Assembly (NCBI GenBank): GCA_965200525.1 | Contig: OZ241368.1 | Location: 1,922,001-1,986,000 of the forward strand | Reading direction: 5' to 3' | Length of the DNA stretch: 64,000 bases | Source: JANNPJ01 sp965200525 | GTDB lineage: Bacteria; Actinomycetota; Actinomycetes; Actinomycetales; Kineosporiaceae | In this document: positions 17,324 to 25,603 of the stretch, piece after piece | Layout: every line of letters starts with the position of its first letter | Numbering within the stretch: position 1 is the stretch's first letter | Program-made: the position numbers and the translations under genes | The notes under the pieces: generated by a model | Told to the model about the DNA's origin: nothing | The model's input: the letters and a program-made list of their open reading frames with translations, nothing else | Database searches by the model: none

Positions 17324-18775
17324 ATGACCGCCACCGACGCACCGACCGACCGCCTCAGCCCGCAGGACCTGTCCACGTTCTTCTTGTTCGAGTCGCTGGA
17401 CGACGAGCAACTGACGTGGCTGTCCGACAACGGGCGGATCGAGCACTATCCGGCGGATGCCACGGTCTACGGCGCGGAGGAGCCCGCGACCTGCTTCTTC
17501 ATGCTGGTCGAGGGCACGATGATCATGTCCCGGCGGGTCGGTGACCACGACGTCGAGACCAACCGGTCCTCGCAACGAGGGGTGTACTCGGGGGCCACCC
17601 GGGCCTGGCTGACCCCCACCCACAACGAGTCCCAGAACCAGAAGTACGCCGGTTCGGTCCGCACCCAGACCGAGTGCACCTTCTGGCAGATCCCGGCCGA
17701 CGAGTTCGGGGCCGCCCTGCAGCGCTGGTTCCCGATGGCCATGCACCTGCTCGAGGGCATGTTCATGGGCATCCGTTCGTCGGACGCCGTGCTCGGGCAG
17801 CGGGAGCGGCTGACCGCGCTGGGCCGGCTCACCGCCGGCCTGACCCACGAGCTGAACAACCCGGCCGCGGCCGCCGTTCGGGCCACCTCCACCCTGCGCG
17901 AGCGGGTGGCGGCGATGCGGGGCAAGCTCAAGCACCTGGCTTCGGGCAAGGTCGACCCGGACACCCTGGTCAAGCTGTCCGAGCTGCAGGAGGACGCGAT
18001 CGAGCGGTCGGCCAAGGCCAAGCACCTGACGCCGATGCAGGCCAGCGACCGCGAGGACGAGATCAGCGACTGGTTCGACGACCACCAGGTGTCCGCCGGC
18101 TGGCAGCTGGCCCCGGTGCTGGTCGCGGCCGGCCTGGACGTCGAGTGGCTGGACGAGATGCGGGCCGCGATCCCGCCCGGCCACCTCGAGTCCGGCCTGA
18201 AGTGGATCACGTACGCGCTCGAGAGCGAACAGCTGATGTCCGAGATCGAGGACGCCACCGATCGGATCAGCAACCTGATCGGCGCGGCCAAGCAGTACTC
18301 CCAGCTCGACCGGGCCGAGCACCAGCAGATCGACGTGCATGCCGGTCTGGACAGCACCCTGGTGATGATGGGCGGCAAGGTGGTCGAGGGCATCAACGTG
18401 GTCAAGGAGTTCGACCACGACCTGCCCCTGATCCCAGCCTATCCGGCCGAGCTGAACCAGGTCTGGACCAACCTGATCGACAACGCGCTGGGCGCCATGC
18501 ACGGCTCGGGCACCCTGACCCTGCGCACCCACCGGGAGGGCGACTTCGCCCTGATCGAAGTCTGCGACACCGGACCGGGAGTGCCGCCGGAAATGGTCCG
18601 GCAGATCTTCGAACCATTCTTCACCACCAAGCCGGTCGGCGAGGGTACCGGGCTTGGCCTCGACATCTCCTGGCGGATCGTGGTCAACCGGCACAACGGC
18701 GACCTGTCGGTGAAGTCGGTACCGGGCGACACCTGCTTCCAGGTCCGGCTGCCGCTCACCTCCGACCGGGAGTAG
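17324..18775 (+). CDS. Soluble sensor histidine kinase with N-terminal cyclic-nucleotide-binding-like domain
   Basis: 483 residues without membrane helices. The N-terminal about 130 residues match the cNMP/CRP sensor fold (FFLFESLDDEQLTWLSDNGR, PATCFFMLVEGTMIMSRR). The phospho-acceptor His is in GRLTAGLTHELNNPAAAA (about 175). A roughly 100-residue insertion follows. The ATPase domain shows the N box NQVWTNLIDNALGAM, the G1 box VCDTGPGVPPEM, the F box FEPFFTTKPVGEG and the G2 box GTGLGLDISWRI. It should autophosphorylate and pass phosphate to the receiver domain of the preceding flavoprotein. The ligand of the sensor domain is unknown. The ATG has GGAG about 9 bases upstream. Confidence 0.92.
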   Translation: MTATDAPTDRLSPQDLSTFFLFESLDDEQLTWLSDNGRIEHYPADATVYGAEEPATCFFMLVEGTMIMSRRVGDHDVETNRSSQRGVYSGATRAWLTPTHNESQNQKYAGSVRTQTECTFWQIPADEFGAALQRWFPMAMHLLEGMFMGIRSSDAVLGQRERLTALGRLTAGLTHELNNPAAAAVRATSTLRERVAAMRGKLKHLASGKVDPDTLVKLSELQEDAIERSAKAKHLTPMQASDREDEISDWFDDHQVSAGWQLAPVLVAAGLDVEWLDEMRAAIPPGHLESGLKWITYALESEQLMSEIEDATDRISNLIGAAKQYSQLDRAEHQQIDVHAGLDSTLVMMGGKVVEGINVVKEFDHDLPLIPAYPAELNQVWTNLIDNALGAMHGSGTLTLRTHREGDFALIEVCDTGPGVPPEMVRQIFEPFFTTKPVGEGTGLGLDISWRIVVNRHNGDLSVKSVPGDTCFQVRLPLTSDRE

Positions 18776-18789
18776 CCCCCACTGGCCGG

Positions 18790-19899
18790 CTAGCGGGACG
18801 GAGCGGGTGACCGGGCCTTCAGCTTCTCGGCCCGGCGCAGATCGGCCCGGCGAGCCAGGCCCGGCTTGCGCTCGCCCCGCACCAGAGCCATCCTCGGCGA
18901 CGGCGACACCAGCCCGGCGTCCAGATCGATCACGCCGGCCACGGCCTCGCCCGACGTGGTCGGCCGGTCGACCTCATCCGCCCCCGGCTCGACCCCCTCG
19001 GGGTGGGCCACCTCGGTTTGGATCTGCTCAGGGTGGGCCTGCTCACCATGGATCTGCTCGGCGTGGGCCGCGACCACGAATCGCTGGGCCGGCAGCGCCT
19101 GCGGGTGGGCCTGCTGGAGATAGGTGATCAGCGCCTCGCGGATCTCGCACCGCAGGTCGAAGGCAGTGGGCCCGTCCGTGGCCGAGGCCAGGACCCGGAC
19201 CACGATGGCGTGCTCGGTGGTGTCGATCACCTGCAGCACCCAGTCCCGCCCGTCCCACAGCGGTGAGGCCCGGACCACCGCCTCGGCTCGTTCGCGAAGC
19301 GCGGTCAACGGTGTGGCGTAGTCCAGGTACAAGGTGACCGCGCCCAGCACCCGGGCCTCGTTCCGGGTCCAGTTCTGGAACGGCGTGGTGGTGAAGTAGC
19401 TGGTCGGCAGGACCAGCCGACGCTCGTCCCAGAGATGCAGGACGACGTAGGTCAGGGTGATCTCCTCGACCCAGCCCCATTCGGCCTCGACCACGACCAC
19501 GTCGTCCATCCGGACCGCGTCGGTGAACACCAACTGCAGGCCGGCGAACATGTTGGACAGGGTGGTCTGCGCGGCCAGCCCGGCGACGATCCCGGCCACT
19601 CCGGCCGAGGCGAACATCGACGTGCTGAACGTGTGCAGCTGCGGGACCGTCATCAGGGCACAGACCAGCCCGATCACGACGACCAGGACGACGGCGAGCC
19701 GGCGCAGCAGGGTGACCCTGGTCCGGGTCCGGCGGATCCGCCGGTTGTCCTCGACGTCCATCCGCAGCCGCTTGAAAAGCACTTGTTCAACGAGCCGGAC
19801 GCCGCGCACCAGCAACCAGCAGACGGCGACGATGCCTACGATCAGGCCGCCCCGCCGCCCCACGCCGTTGAGCAGGCGGCCCCAGAATTCGAGGTCCAC
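18790..19899 (-). CDS. MscS-type mechanosensitive channel family protein (paralogue 1)
   Basis: 369 residues from a GTG at 19899, which has GGGGGAAGGA about 7 bases upstream. Three hydrophobic segments lie at the N-terminus. The MscS pore-helix and beta-domain region reads SAGVAGIVAGLAAQTTLSNM, followed by DVVVVEAEWGWVEEITLTYV and TTTPFQNWTR. This is a membrane channel opened by tension or acting as a solute leak. The C-terminal tail contains a short peptide repeat (HAEQIHGEQAHPEQIQTE). It is followed by, and about 60% similar by eye to, the upstream tandem paralogue 70 bases away, so a duplication is likely. It is convergent with the histidine kinase. Confidence 0.88.
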   Translation of the reverse strand: MDLEFWGRLLNGVGRRGGLIVGIVAVCWLLVRGVRLVEQVLFKRLRMDVEDNRRIRRTRTRVTLLRRLAVVLVVVIGLVCALMTVPQLHTFSTSMFASAGVAGIVAGLAAQTTLSNMFAGLQLVFTDAVRMDDVVVVEAEWGWVEEITLTYVVLHLWDERRLVLPTSYFTTTPFQNWTRNEARVLGAVTLYLDYATPLTALRERAEAVVRASPLWDGRDWVLQVIDTTEHAIVVRVLASATDGPTAFDLRCEIREALITYLQQAHPQALPAQRFVVAAHAEQIHGEQAHPEQIQTEVAHPEGVEPGADEVDRPTTSGEAVAGVIDLDAGLVSPSPRMALVRGERKPGLARRADLRRAEKLKARSPAPSR

Positions 19900-19969
19900 G
19901 CCAGATCCTTCCCCCGTGCCACAGACCCCCACGGTGGACCGTAGCGAGATCTTCGGCGGATTCCTAGAA

Positions 19970-21235
19970 TCACGCTCGGTCCTGCGGTGTCGGACCTTCG
20001 GGCAAGCTGGGCTCGGGAGCTTGACCGGCCATGCTCGTCCCGGGCTTGGCCCCGTCGACCGGTCGCAGGTCGGAGGCCCGGGCCACCACCACGGGGCCGC
20101 CGTCCACCGTCGGCCCGGCTCCTGGAGATCCGGCGCCCCGATCTCCGGCTCCTGGCGATCCCGCTCCTGGAGATCCGGCGCCCCGATCTCCGGCTCCTGA
20201 AGATCCCGCTCCTGGAGATCCGGCTCCCAGCACGCGGGTGACCGGTAGCGCCTGCGGGTAGTTCTGCTGCAGGAAGACGATCAGCGCCTCCCGGATGTCG
20301 CAGCGCAGGTCCCAGGCCGACGGCGCGTCGGCGGCCGAGGCCAGGATCCGGACCACCATGGTCGTGTCGGTGGTGTCGACCACCTGGAGCACCCAGTCCT
20401 TGCCGTCCCAGAGCGGGGACGCCGAGATCACCGCGTGCGCATGGTCGCGCAACGGTCCGAGCGGCGTCGCGTAATCCAGGTGCAGGACGACCGCCCCCAG
20501 CAGCCGGGCCTCGGTCCGGGTCCAGTTCTCGAACGGCGTGGTGGTGAAGTAGCTGGTCGGCAGCACCAGACGGCGCTCGTCCCAGATGTGCAGGACGACG
20601 TAGGTCAGGGTCAGCTCCTCGATCCAGCCCCATTCGCCCTCGACCACCACGACGTCGTCGATCCGGACCGCGTCGGTGAAGGCCAGTTGAAGGCCGGCGA
20701 TGATGTTGGCCAGGGTGGTCTGGGCGGCCAGCCCGGCCACGATCCCGGCCAGCCCGGCCGAGGCCAACAGCGAGGCGCCGAAGGTCCGCAGCTCGGGAAA
20801 GGTCATCAGGCAGGCGGCCAGCCCGAGCAGGATGACCACCGCGGCCAGCACCCGCCGCAACAGGGTCACCTGGGTCCGGGCCCGCCGGATCCGGCGGTTG
20901 TCCTTGACCTCGACCGGCAGTCGGCTGAGCAGCAACTGCTCGCCGACCACCAGCAACCGGACCAGCAGCCAGCAGGCCACCGCGATCAGCGCGATCACCG
21001 CGGCCCGGCGCCAGCCGACCGGGAAGTCCCGCACGTCCGCCGTGACCAGGACGGCGACCGCGACCGCGGTGGTGACCCAGGCCTGTCGGCAGGACCGGTC
21101 CAGCGCGACCATCGACGGCAGGTCGTGACGGCGTCCGATCCGCAGGATGATCCGGCCCACCAGCCAGGCGACCAGGCCGGCCCCCAGCCCGGCGGCGACG
21201 GCGACGAGCAGCGAGGTGAGGTCGGCGCGATCCAT
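19970..21235 (-). CDS. MscS-type mechanosensitive channel family protein (paralogue 2)
   Basis: 421 residues from the ATG at 21235 (MDRADLTSLL). The open frame runs on to 21514, but that part is antisense to the photolyase gene and is not credible. It has two extra N-terminal transmembrane segments compared with paralogue 1 (SLLVAVAAGLGAGLVAWLVG, WVTTAVAVAVLVTADV), then the MscS core (SAGLAGIVAGLAAQTTLANI, DVVVVEGEWGWIEELTLTYV, TTTPFENWTR). The tail is a Gly-Ala-Ser-Pro repeat (GAGSPGAGSSGAGDRGAG) encoded by 45-bp DNA repeats. It probably heads a two-gene operon with paralogue 1. Confidence 0.88.
   Translation of the reverse strand: MDRADLTSLLVAVAAGLGAGLVAWLVGRIILRIGRRHDLPSMVALDRSCRQAWVTTAVAVAVLVTADVRDFPVGWRRAAVIALIAVACWLLVRLLVVGEQLLLSRLPVEVKDNRRIRRARTQVTLLRRVLAAVVILLGLAACLMTFPELRTFGASLLASAGLAGIVAGLAAQTTLANIIAGLQLAFTDAVRIDDVVVVEGEWGWIEELTLTYVVLHIWDERRLVLPTSYFTTTPFENWTRTEARLLGAVVLHLDYATPLGPLRDHAHAVISASPLWDGKDWVLQVVDTTDTTMVVRILASAADAPSAWDLRCDIREALIVFLQQNYPQALPVTRVLGAGSPGAGSSGAGDRGAGSPGAGSPGAGDRGAGSPGAGPTVDGGPVVVARASDLRPVDGAKPGTSMAGQAPEPSLPEGPTPQDRA
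20118..20223. repeat. 45-bp tandem repeat inside the MscS paralogue 2 tail
   Basis: Two full copies (20118-20162, 20163-20207) differ at 2 bases, and a partial third copy spans 20208-20223. The period is a multiple of three, so the reading frame and the GAG-S/D-RGA peptide repeat are preserved when copy number changes. Confidence 0.85.
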
Positions 21236-21290
21236 AGTCGGCAAGGCTAGGGCGTGGCTGACCCGAAGATCAGAACTGGGCTCGCCGGGG

Positions 21291-21368
21291 GCACCGCCAT
21301 CGGGATCGGTGGACCAGGACGATGCTCGACGGGCGCACCGCCATCGGGACCGGTAGACCAGGAAGATG
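21291..21368 (+). repeat. 34-bp direct repeat, each copy ending in ATG, before the photolyase
   Basis: Copies at 21291-21324 and 21335-21368 match at 31 of 34 positions, and both end in ATG. The second ATG is the photolyase start. The first ATG is in a different frame. It looks like a duplication of the initiation region. Neither copy has a well-spaced ribosome site. Confidence 0.7.
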
Positions 21369-22745
21369 GCTGAGGGATCGGGCACCGCCGTCGTCGTCTT
21401 CACCCGGGATCTGCGGGTCCACGACAATCCGGCCCTGCACGCCGCGGTGCGGGGGCACGAGCGGGTGGTGCCGCTGTTCGTCCTGGACGACGCGCTGCTG
21501 CGGACCGGCTTCAACCGGCCGAACCGGGCCCACTTCCTGGCTCGCTCCCTGGCCGACCTCGACGCTTCGCTGCGCAGCCGTGGAGGGCACCTGGTGGTTC
21601 GCCGCGGTGACGTCGTCGCGGAGGTGCTCGACGTCGTCCATCAGGTCGGCGCCGATGTGGTCCATCTGGCCGGTGACATCAGCGGCTACGCCCAGCGCCG
21701 GGAGGACCGGCTGCACACCGCGCTGACCGACGACGGCACCCGGCTCGAGGTGCACGAGGACTCGCTGTTCGTCGTCCCACCGGGCCGGGTGACGGCCGCG
21801 GGCAAGGACCACATGGCCGTCTTCACGCCCTACTTCCGCCGCTGGGCCAAGGAACCACACCGCGATCCGCTGGCGGCGCCCCGGAAGATCACGATGCCGC
21901 GGATCGCGCCCGGCCGGCTGCCCTCGGGCACCGATATCGCTTCCGGCGATCCGGCCTCTGACCTGCCGGAAGGCGGTGAGACCCGGGGGCGCGCCGTCCT
22001 CGGGGAGTGGCTGAGCCGGCACGCCGAGGACTACGACGAGGGGCACGACGACCTGGCCGGCGACCGCACCAGCCGGCTCTCGCCGTACCTGCATCTGGGC
22101 TGTCTCTCCCCGGTCGAGGTGATCGTCGGGGCCGGCGACGACGGGCCGCATCCGGCTCCGGCGTTCGTCCGCCAGGTCGCCTGGCGGGACTTTCACCATC
22201 AGGTGCTGGCGGCTCGGCCGGACTCGACCCGGCGCGACTTCCGCACCCGGGGCGACCGCTGGCGCCGTCCCGGATCGGAGTTCGAGGCCTGGCAGCAGGG
22301 CCGGACCGGCCTGCCCCTGGTGGACGCCGGGATGCGGCAGCTGTTGCGGGAGGGCTGGATGCACAACCGGGCCCGGCTGGTGGTCGGGCATTTCCTGACC
22401 AAGACGCTGTACCTCGACTGGCGCCTGGGGGCCCAGCACTTCATCGACCACCTGGTCGACGGCGACACCGCCAACAACACGATGAACTGGCAGTGGGTGG
22501 CCGGCACCGGCACCGATTCCCGGTTCAACCGCACCTACGACGTCACCGCCCAGGCCCGGCGGCACGACCCGGACGGCGTCTACGTGCGCCGGTACGTGCC
22601 CGAACTGGCCGGCCTCGACGGCCCGGCCGTGCACGAACCCTGGAAGCTGCCCGCCGACGACCGGCTCAAGCTCGACTATCCCGAGCCGATCGTCGACGTT
22701 CGTGAGGGCAACGAGCGCTTCCTCGCCGCCCGCGGCAAGCGCTGA
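21366..22745 (+). CDS. phr: Deoxyribodipyrimidine photo-lyase (class I, cryptochrome/photolyase family)
   Basis: 459 residues. The N-terminal alpha/beta antenna domain (VVVFTRDLRVHDNPALHAAV) is followed by the helical FAD-binding domain with WRDFHHQVL, GMRQLLREGWMHNRARLVV, and TANNTMNWQWVAGTGTDSRF, plus FNRTYDVTAQARRHDPDG. The WMHNR and NWQW-type residues mark a DNA-repair photolyase. The enzyme uses blue light and reduced FAD to split cyclobutane pyrimidine dimers. The start lies in a duplicated 34-bp block. The gene is convergent with the GH9 gene, whose stop is 2 bases away. The antenna cofactor (folate or deazaflavin) cannot be told from sequence. Confidence 0.93.
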   Translation: MAEGSGTAVVVFTRDLRVHDNPALHAAVRGHERVVPLFVLDDALLRTGFNRPNRAHFLARSLADLDASLRSRGGHLVVRRGDVVAEVLDVVHQVGADVVHLAGDISGYAQRREDRLHTALTDDGTRLEVHEDSLFVVPPGRVTAAGKDHMAVFTPYFRRWAKEPHRDPLAAPRKITMPRIAPGRLPSGTDIASGDPASDLPEGGETRGRAVLGEWLSRHAEDYDEGHDDLAGDRTSRLSPYLHLGCLSPVEVIVGAGDDGPHPAPAFVRQVAWRDFHHQVLAARPDSTRRDFRTRGDRWRRPGSEFEAWQQGRTGLPLVDAGMRQLLREGWMHNRARLVVGHFLTKTLYLDWRLGAQHFIDHLVDGDTANNTMNWQWVAGTGTDSRFNRTYDVTAQARRHDPDGVYVRRYVPELAGLDGPAVHEPWKLPADDRLKLDYPEPIVDVREGNERFLAARGKR

Positions 22746-22747
22746 GG

Positions 22748-25270
22748 TCAGCCCAGCAGGCCGCCACTGTCCTGGTCGGCCAGGAACGAGGCCACCCAGG
22801 AGAGCGGAGCGTTCCAGTTAATCGTGATCTCGTTGGTCGACCACGACCCGATGTCGTCGATGTAGCAGAACTGAGCCGCGCAGCCGTTCTTGAACAGCGG
22901 GGTCGAGACCGGGTCGCCGGTCGTGGCCGTGGTCGAGTTGGGGCCGCCGGCAACGGTTCCGGCCGGCGGGTGGGGCAGGCTCGCGTCGAGCTCGTGCGAG
23001 TACATCCGGGTGTGCTGGTTCTGGCTGTAGACGTCGCCGTAACCGGTGACGTAGGAGATGTTGAGCGCGTTGCGGCCGAGCAGGTAGTCCATGCTGCGGA
23101 CCACCGCGTTGCGCAGCCGCGGGTCGGCCGAGAGGTCGTACGCCGTCCCCAGGATCTGCATGTTGTTGAGGATCGCGCTGTTCGAGCCCCAGGTGTAGTT
23201 GCCTCCGGCCGGGGCGTAGGCCTGACCGAACGGCTGCCCGGCCTGCGCGCTGAGCAACCGGTGCCCGGCGTCCAGGACCGACTTGATCACGGTCAGCCGG
23301 CCCGGGATGAGGTTCGGCACCGAGGCCAGGTCGAGCCGGCCCAGCGCGGCCACGTGCCCCCAGTCGAAGCCCCCGGTGAACACGTCGGCGGTGTTCAGCG
23401 GCGAGGCCAGGACGGCGTCGCGGTAGGTCTTGGAGCCGGTGCTGAGGTACAGCTCGGCTGCGGCCCAGTAGAACTCGTCGCTGACGTCGGCGTCGTCGTA
23501 GGGCCCGCTGCCAGGGTTCGGGTCGAGGGCGGCGTCCGGGGCCGGGGCGTACAGCGCCGGTTCGGCCTTGGCCGCGGCGTAGGCGGTGGTCGACGCGGCC
23601 AGCAGCTTGGCGGCGAAAGCCCGGTCGTGGGGCGCGAACAGCCGGGCTCCCTGGGCGGCCGCGGCGGCCAGGTTGAGGGTGGCCGCGGTGGAGGGCCGGT
23701 ACAGCACCCGCTTCTGGGGGTCGGCGGCCGGCGCCAGCGGGAGACCGGTCCAGTCGACGTCGGCCACCTTGTGGAAGGCCATACCGGCCATCGGCCGGCC
23801 CGGCTTGACCTGCATCTTCAGCATCCACTCGAGCTCCCAGCGGGCCTCGTCGAGGATGTCCGGGACCTTGTTGCCGGTCTCCGGCACCCGCAGCGTGCTG
23901 TCGCCGAGCTTGCCCCGGTCGGCCGAGAACGCCGTCCGGCTGCGCTCGTACTCCTGCATCAGCTGGGCGACCGCGATCCCGCCGTTGACCACGTACTTGC
24001 CGTGGTCGCCGGCGTCGTACCAGCCGCCGCTGACGTCGCTGGTGTAGTCGCAGGTCCAGGGCTGAGCCAGCAGCTTCTGGGAGTCGTCGGTCAGGCTCTG
24101 GCAGGGCACCGCGGTGTCGCCCTGGTTGGGTGAGACCCCGATGTGGCCGGCGGCCCGGCCGTAGCCCGGGGCGACGGCGTCGGAGATCGCGACGCCGCTG
24201 CGCTGGGTGTAGAAGAACGTCTTGCTGTCCTTGCGCAGGCCCTGGTACGCGGTGGCGCTGATGTCGAACGGGTAGCTGGTCTCACCGTCCGCCAGCAGGG
24301 TGTAGCCGGCGCCGGACTTCAGGTATGAGCTGAAGTCGATGGTCTGGACGTTTTCGCCGGCGCTCGGGTCGACGCCCGTGGGAGCGGTCTGGCCCGACGC
24401 CACCACCGTGCCGGCGGAGTTCTTGAGCTGCCAGCCGGTCGGCGCGGTCAGGTCGGTCACCAGGGTGGCTCCTTTGGGGCCCTTCGGCAGGTAGCCGACC
24501 TGGTTGACCCGCACCCGGGGCCCGGTCTCGGGGTGATAGACCGGAGGCGTGGCTCCCCCGGTGAGCGAGACGTCGTCCACGCAGAGCCGGTAGGCCGCGG
24601 TGTTGTCGGTGCTCTGCTGGAAGTCGAGCTCGGCCTGCGGGATGTCGACCGCCGAGGTGAAGGTGTAGCTGAACTGCCTGAGGTCCGGGCCCAGGTCGAG
24701 CGCCTTCTCGGGCAGGGCCTGGGCATAGTTCTGGTCGGCCCCGGCCTGGATGACCGCGCGGACGGTACCGGAGAGGCCCGGGGTCACCGAGGCCGAGAAT
24801 GTCAGCGCGTAGGTCTCGCCCGCGATCATCGGGATCGGCCGCTGGGAGATCGCGGCGCCGTAGGCCCCGGCGTGCGCGGGGACGTCGATGCAGCCCTGCC
24901 CGGCGGTGACCGTGGGCGAGGGGTAGTTGTTCCAGCCGGTCAGGCCGTCGTCGAAGCTGCCGTTGGTCACCTGCTCGGGGCCGGCGGCCTGAGCGGCCTG
25001 GGCGGCCTGACGAGCCTGGGCGGCCGGGGCGGCATGGGCCGCCGATGGAATCGCGGCCGCAGCCAGGCTGACCGCCAGGGCGGAGGGCAGGGCGAGGCTG
25101 AGAACTGCGCCCGGAGAGCGCGAACCGAGGACGGCGCGGAGCCGATCCTCGCCGGGGTTGACCACCGCCCCGCTCCCGCCTCCGGCCGATCGCCTCGGCG
25201 TGGCCGGCCTGGCCGATTCATTGCCCGTACTCGCCGTCCGGCGCCATTGCCAGAACTGTGGAGGGTTCAC
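22748..25270 (-). CDS. Secreted glycoside hydrolase family 9 (endoglucanase) with CBM4/9-like and CelD-type Ig domains
   Basis: 840 residues, GTG start with AAAGAGG 5 bases upstream. An unusually long signal region ends in a hydrophobic stretch and AAHA-type cleavage site (about residue 80). A carbohydrate-binding module follows (EQVTNGSFDDGLTGWNNYPS, about 95-235), then the CelD_N Ig-like domain (PRVRVNQVGYLPKGPKGATL, about 250-330) and the GH9 catalytic domain. Catalytic elements are GGWYDAGDHGKYVVNGG (base Asp in DAGD), the HTRMYSHELD region and the proton-donor Glu in WSTNEITINWNAPL. It hydrolyses beta-1,4-glucans with inversion outside the cell. All catalytic residues are present. A TTG or GTG start nearer residue 37 is a possible alternative. 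Confidence 0.92.
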   Translation of the reverse strand: MNPPQFWQWRRTASTGNESARPATPRRSAGGGSGAVVNPGEDRLRAVLGSRSPGAVLSLALPSALAVSLAAAAIPSAAHAAPAAQARQAAQAAQAAGPEQVTNGSFDDGLTGWNNYPSPTVTAGQGCIDVPAHAGAYGAAISQRPIPMIAGETYALTFSASVTPGLSGTVRAVIQAGADQNYAQALPEKALDLGPDLRQFSYTFTSAVDIPQAELDFQQSTDNTAAYRLCVDDVSLTGGATPPVYHPETGPRVRVNQVGYLPKGPKGATLVTDLTAPTGWQLKNSAGTVVASGQTAPTGVDPSAGENVQTIDFSSYLKSGAGYTLLADGETSYPFDISATAYQGLRKDSKTFFYTQRSGVAISDAVAPGYGRAAGHIGVSPNQGDTAVPCQSLTDDSQKLLAQPWTCDYTSDVSGGWYDAGDHGKYVVNGGIAVAQLMQEYERSRTAFSADRGKLGDSTLRVPETGNKVPDILDEARWELEWMLKMQVKPGRPMAGMAFHKVADVDWTGLPLAPAADPQKRVLYRPSTAATLNLAAAAAQGARLFAPHDRAFAAKLLAASTTAYAAAKAEPALYAPAPDAALDPNPGSGPYDDADVSDEFYWAAAELYLSTGSKTYRDAVLASPLNTADVFTGGFDWGHVAALGRLDLASVPNLIPGRLTVIKSVLDAGHRLLSAQAGQPFGQAYAPAGGNYTWGSNSAILNNMQILGTAYDLSADPRLRNAVVRSMDYLLGRNALNISYVTGYGDVYSQNQHTRMYSHELDASLPHPPAGTVAGGPNSTTATTGDPVSTPLFKNGCAAQFCYIDDIGSWSTNEITINWNAPLSWVASFLADQDSGGLLG

Positions 25271-25603
25271 CAGAGCCTCTTTCGCCGCATCCAGGGTGCT
25301 CAGTCAGGGCATCCTTGGTCCGGGTACAGGCCGGGTCAATCTCCCGAACCGTTTAAGCAGCCGAATGGTCAACCTGGACGGCCCGGACCACACCGCCCGG
25401 GCTCGGACCCGGCTCGGACCCGGCTCCGCCCCGACCCGGCCCAGACCTGACAGCCAAACGTCAACCGGCTACCGCCGGCCTGGTGAGCCCGGTGCGGTAG
25501 CCGATGACGTGGGCCTGACGACCAGGTGAGTGGGCCTGACGACCAGGTGAGTGGGCCTGAGTCAGACGCGTGGATCAGTGGACCTGGATCAGCCCGGCGA
25601 CGT
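25271..25603. other. Intergenic region between serA and GH9 genes
   Basis: 333 bases. It should hold the GH9 promoter (near 25,290-25,370) and the downstream end of the serA transcript. Apart from the 21-bp repeat at 25,509-25,560 and a short GACCCGGCTCG repeat near 25,408, I see no gene and no clear rho-independent terminator. Confidence 0.4.
25509..25560. repeat. 21-bp tandem repeat
   Basis: Two exact copies (25509-25529 and 25530-25550) and a 10-base partial third copy, unit beginning GTGGGCCTGACGACCAGG. It lies just downstream of the serA stop. Confidence 0.85.

Noticed and set aside
22970..24133. 387-residue plus-strand frame over the GH9 gene
   Set aside because: Antisense shadow rich in Val/Gly/Arg. 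The GH9 frame on the other strand has full catalytic motifs.
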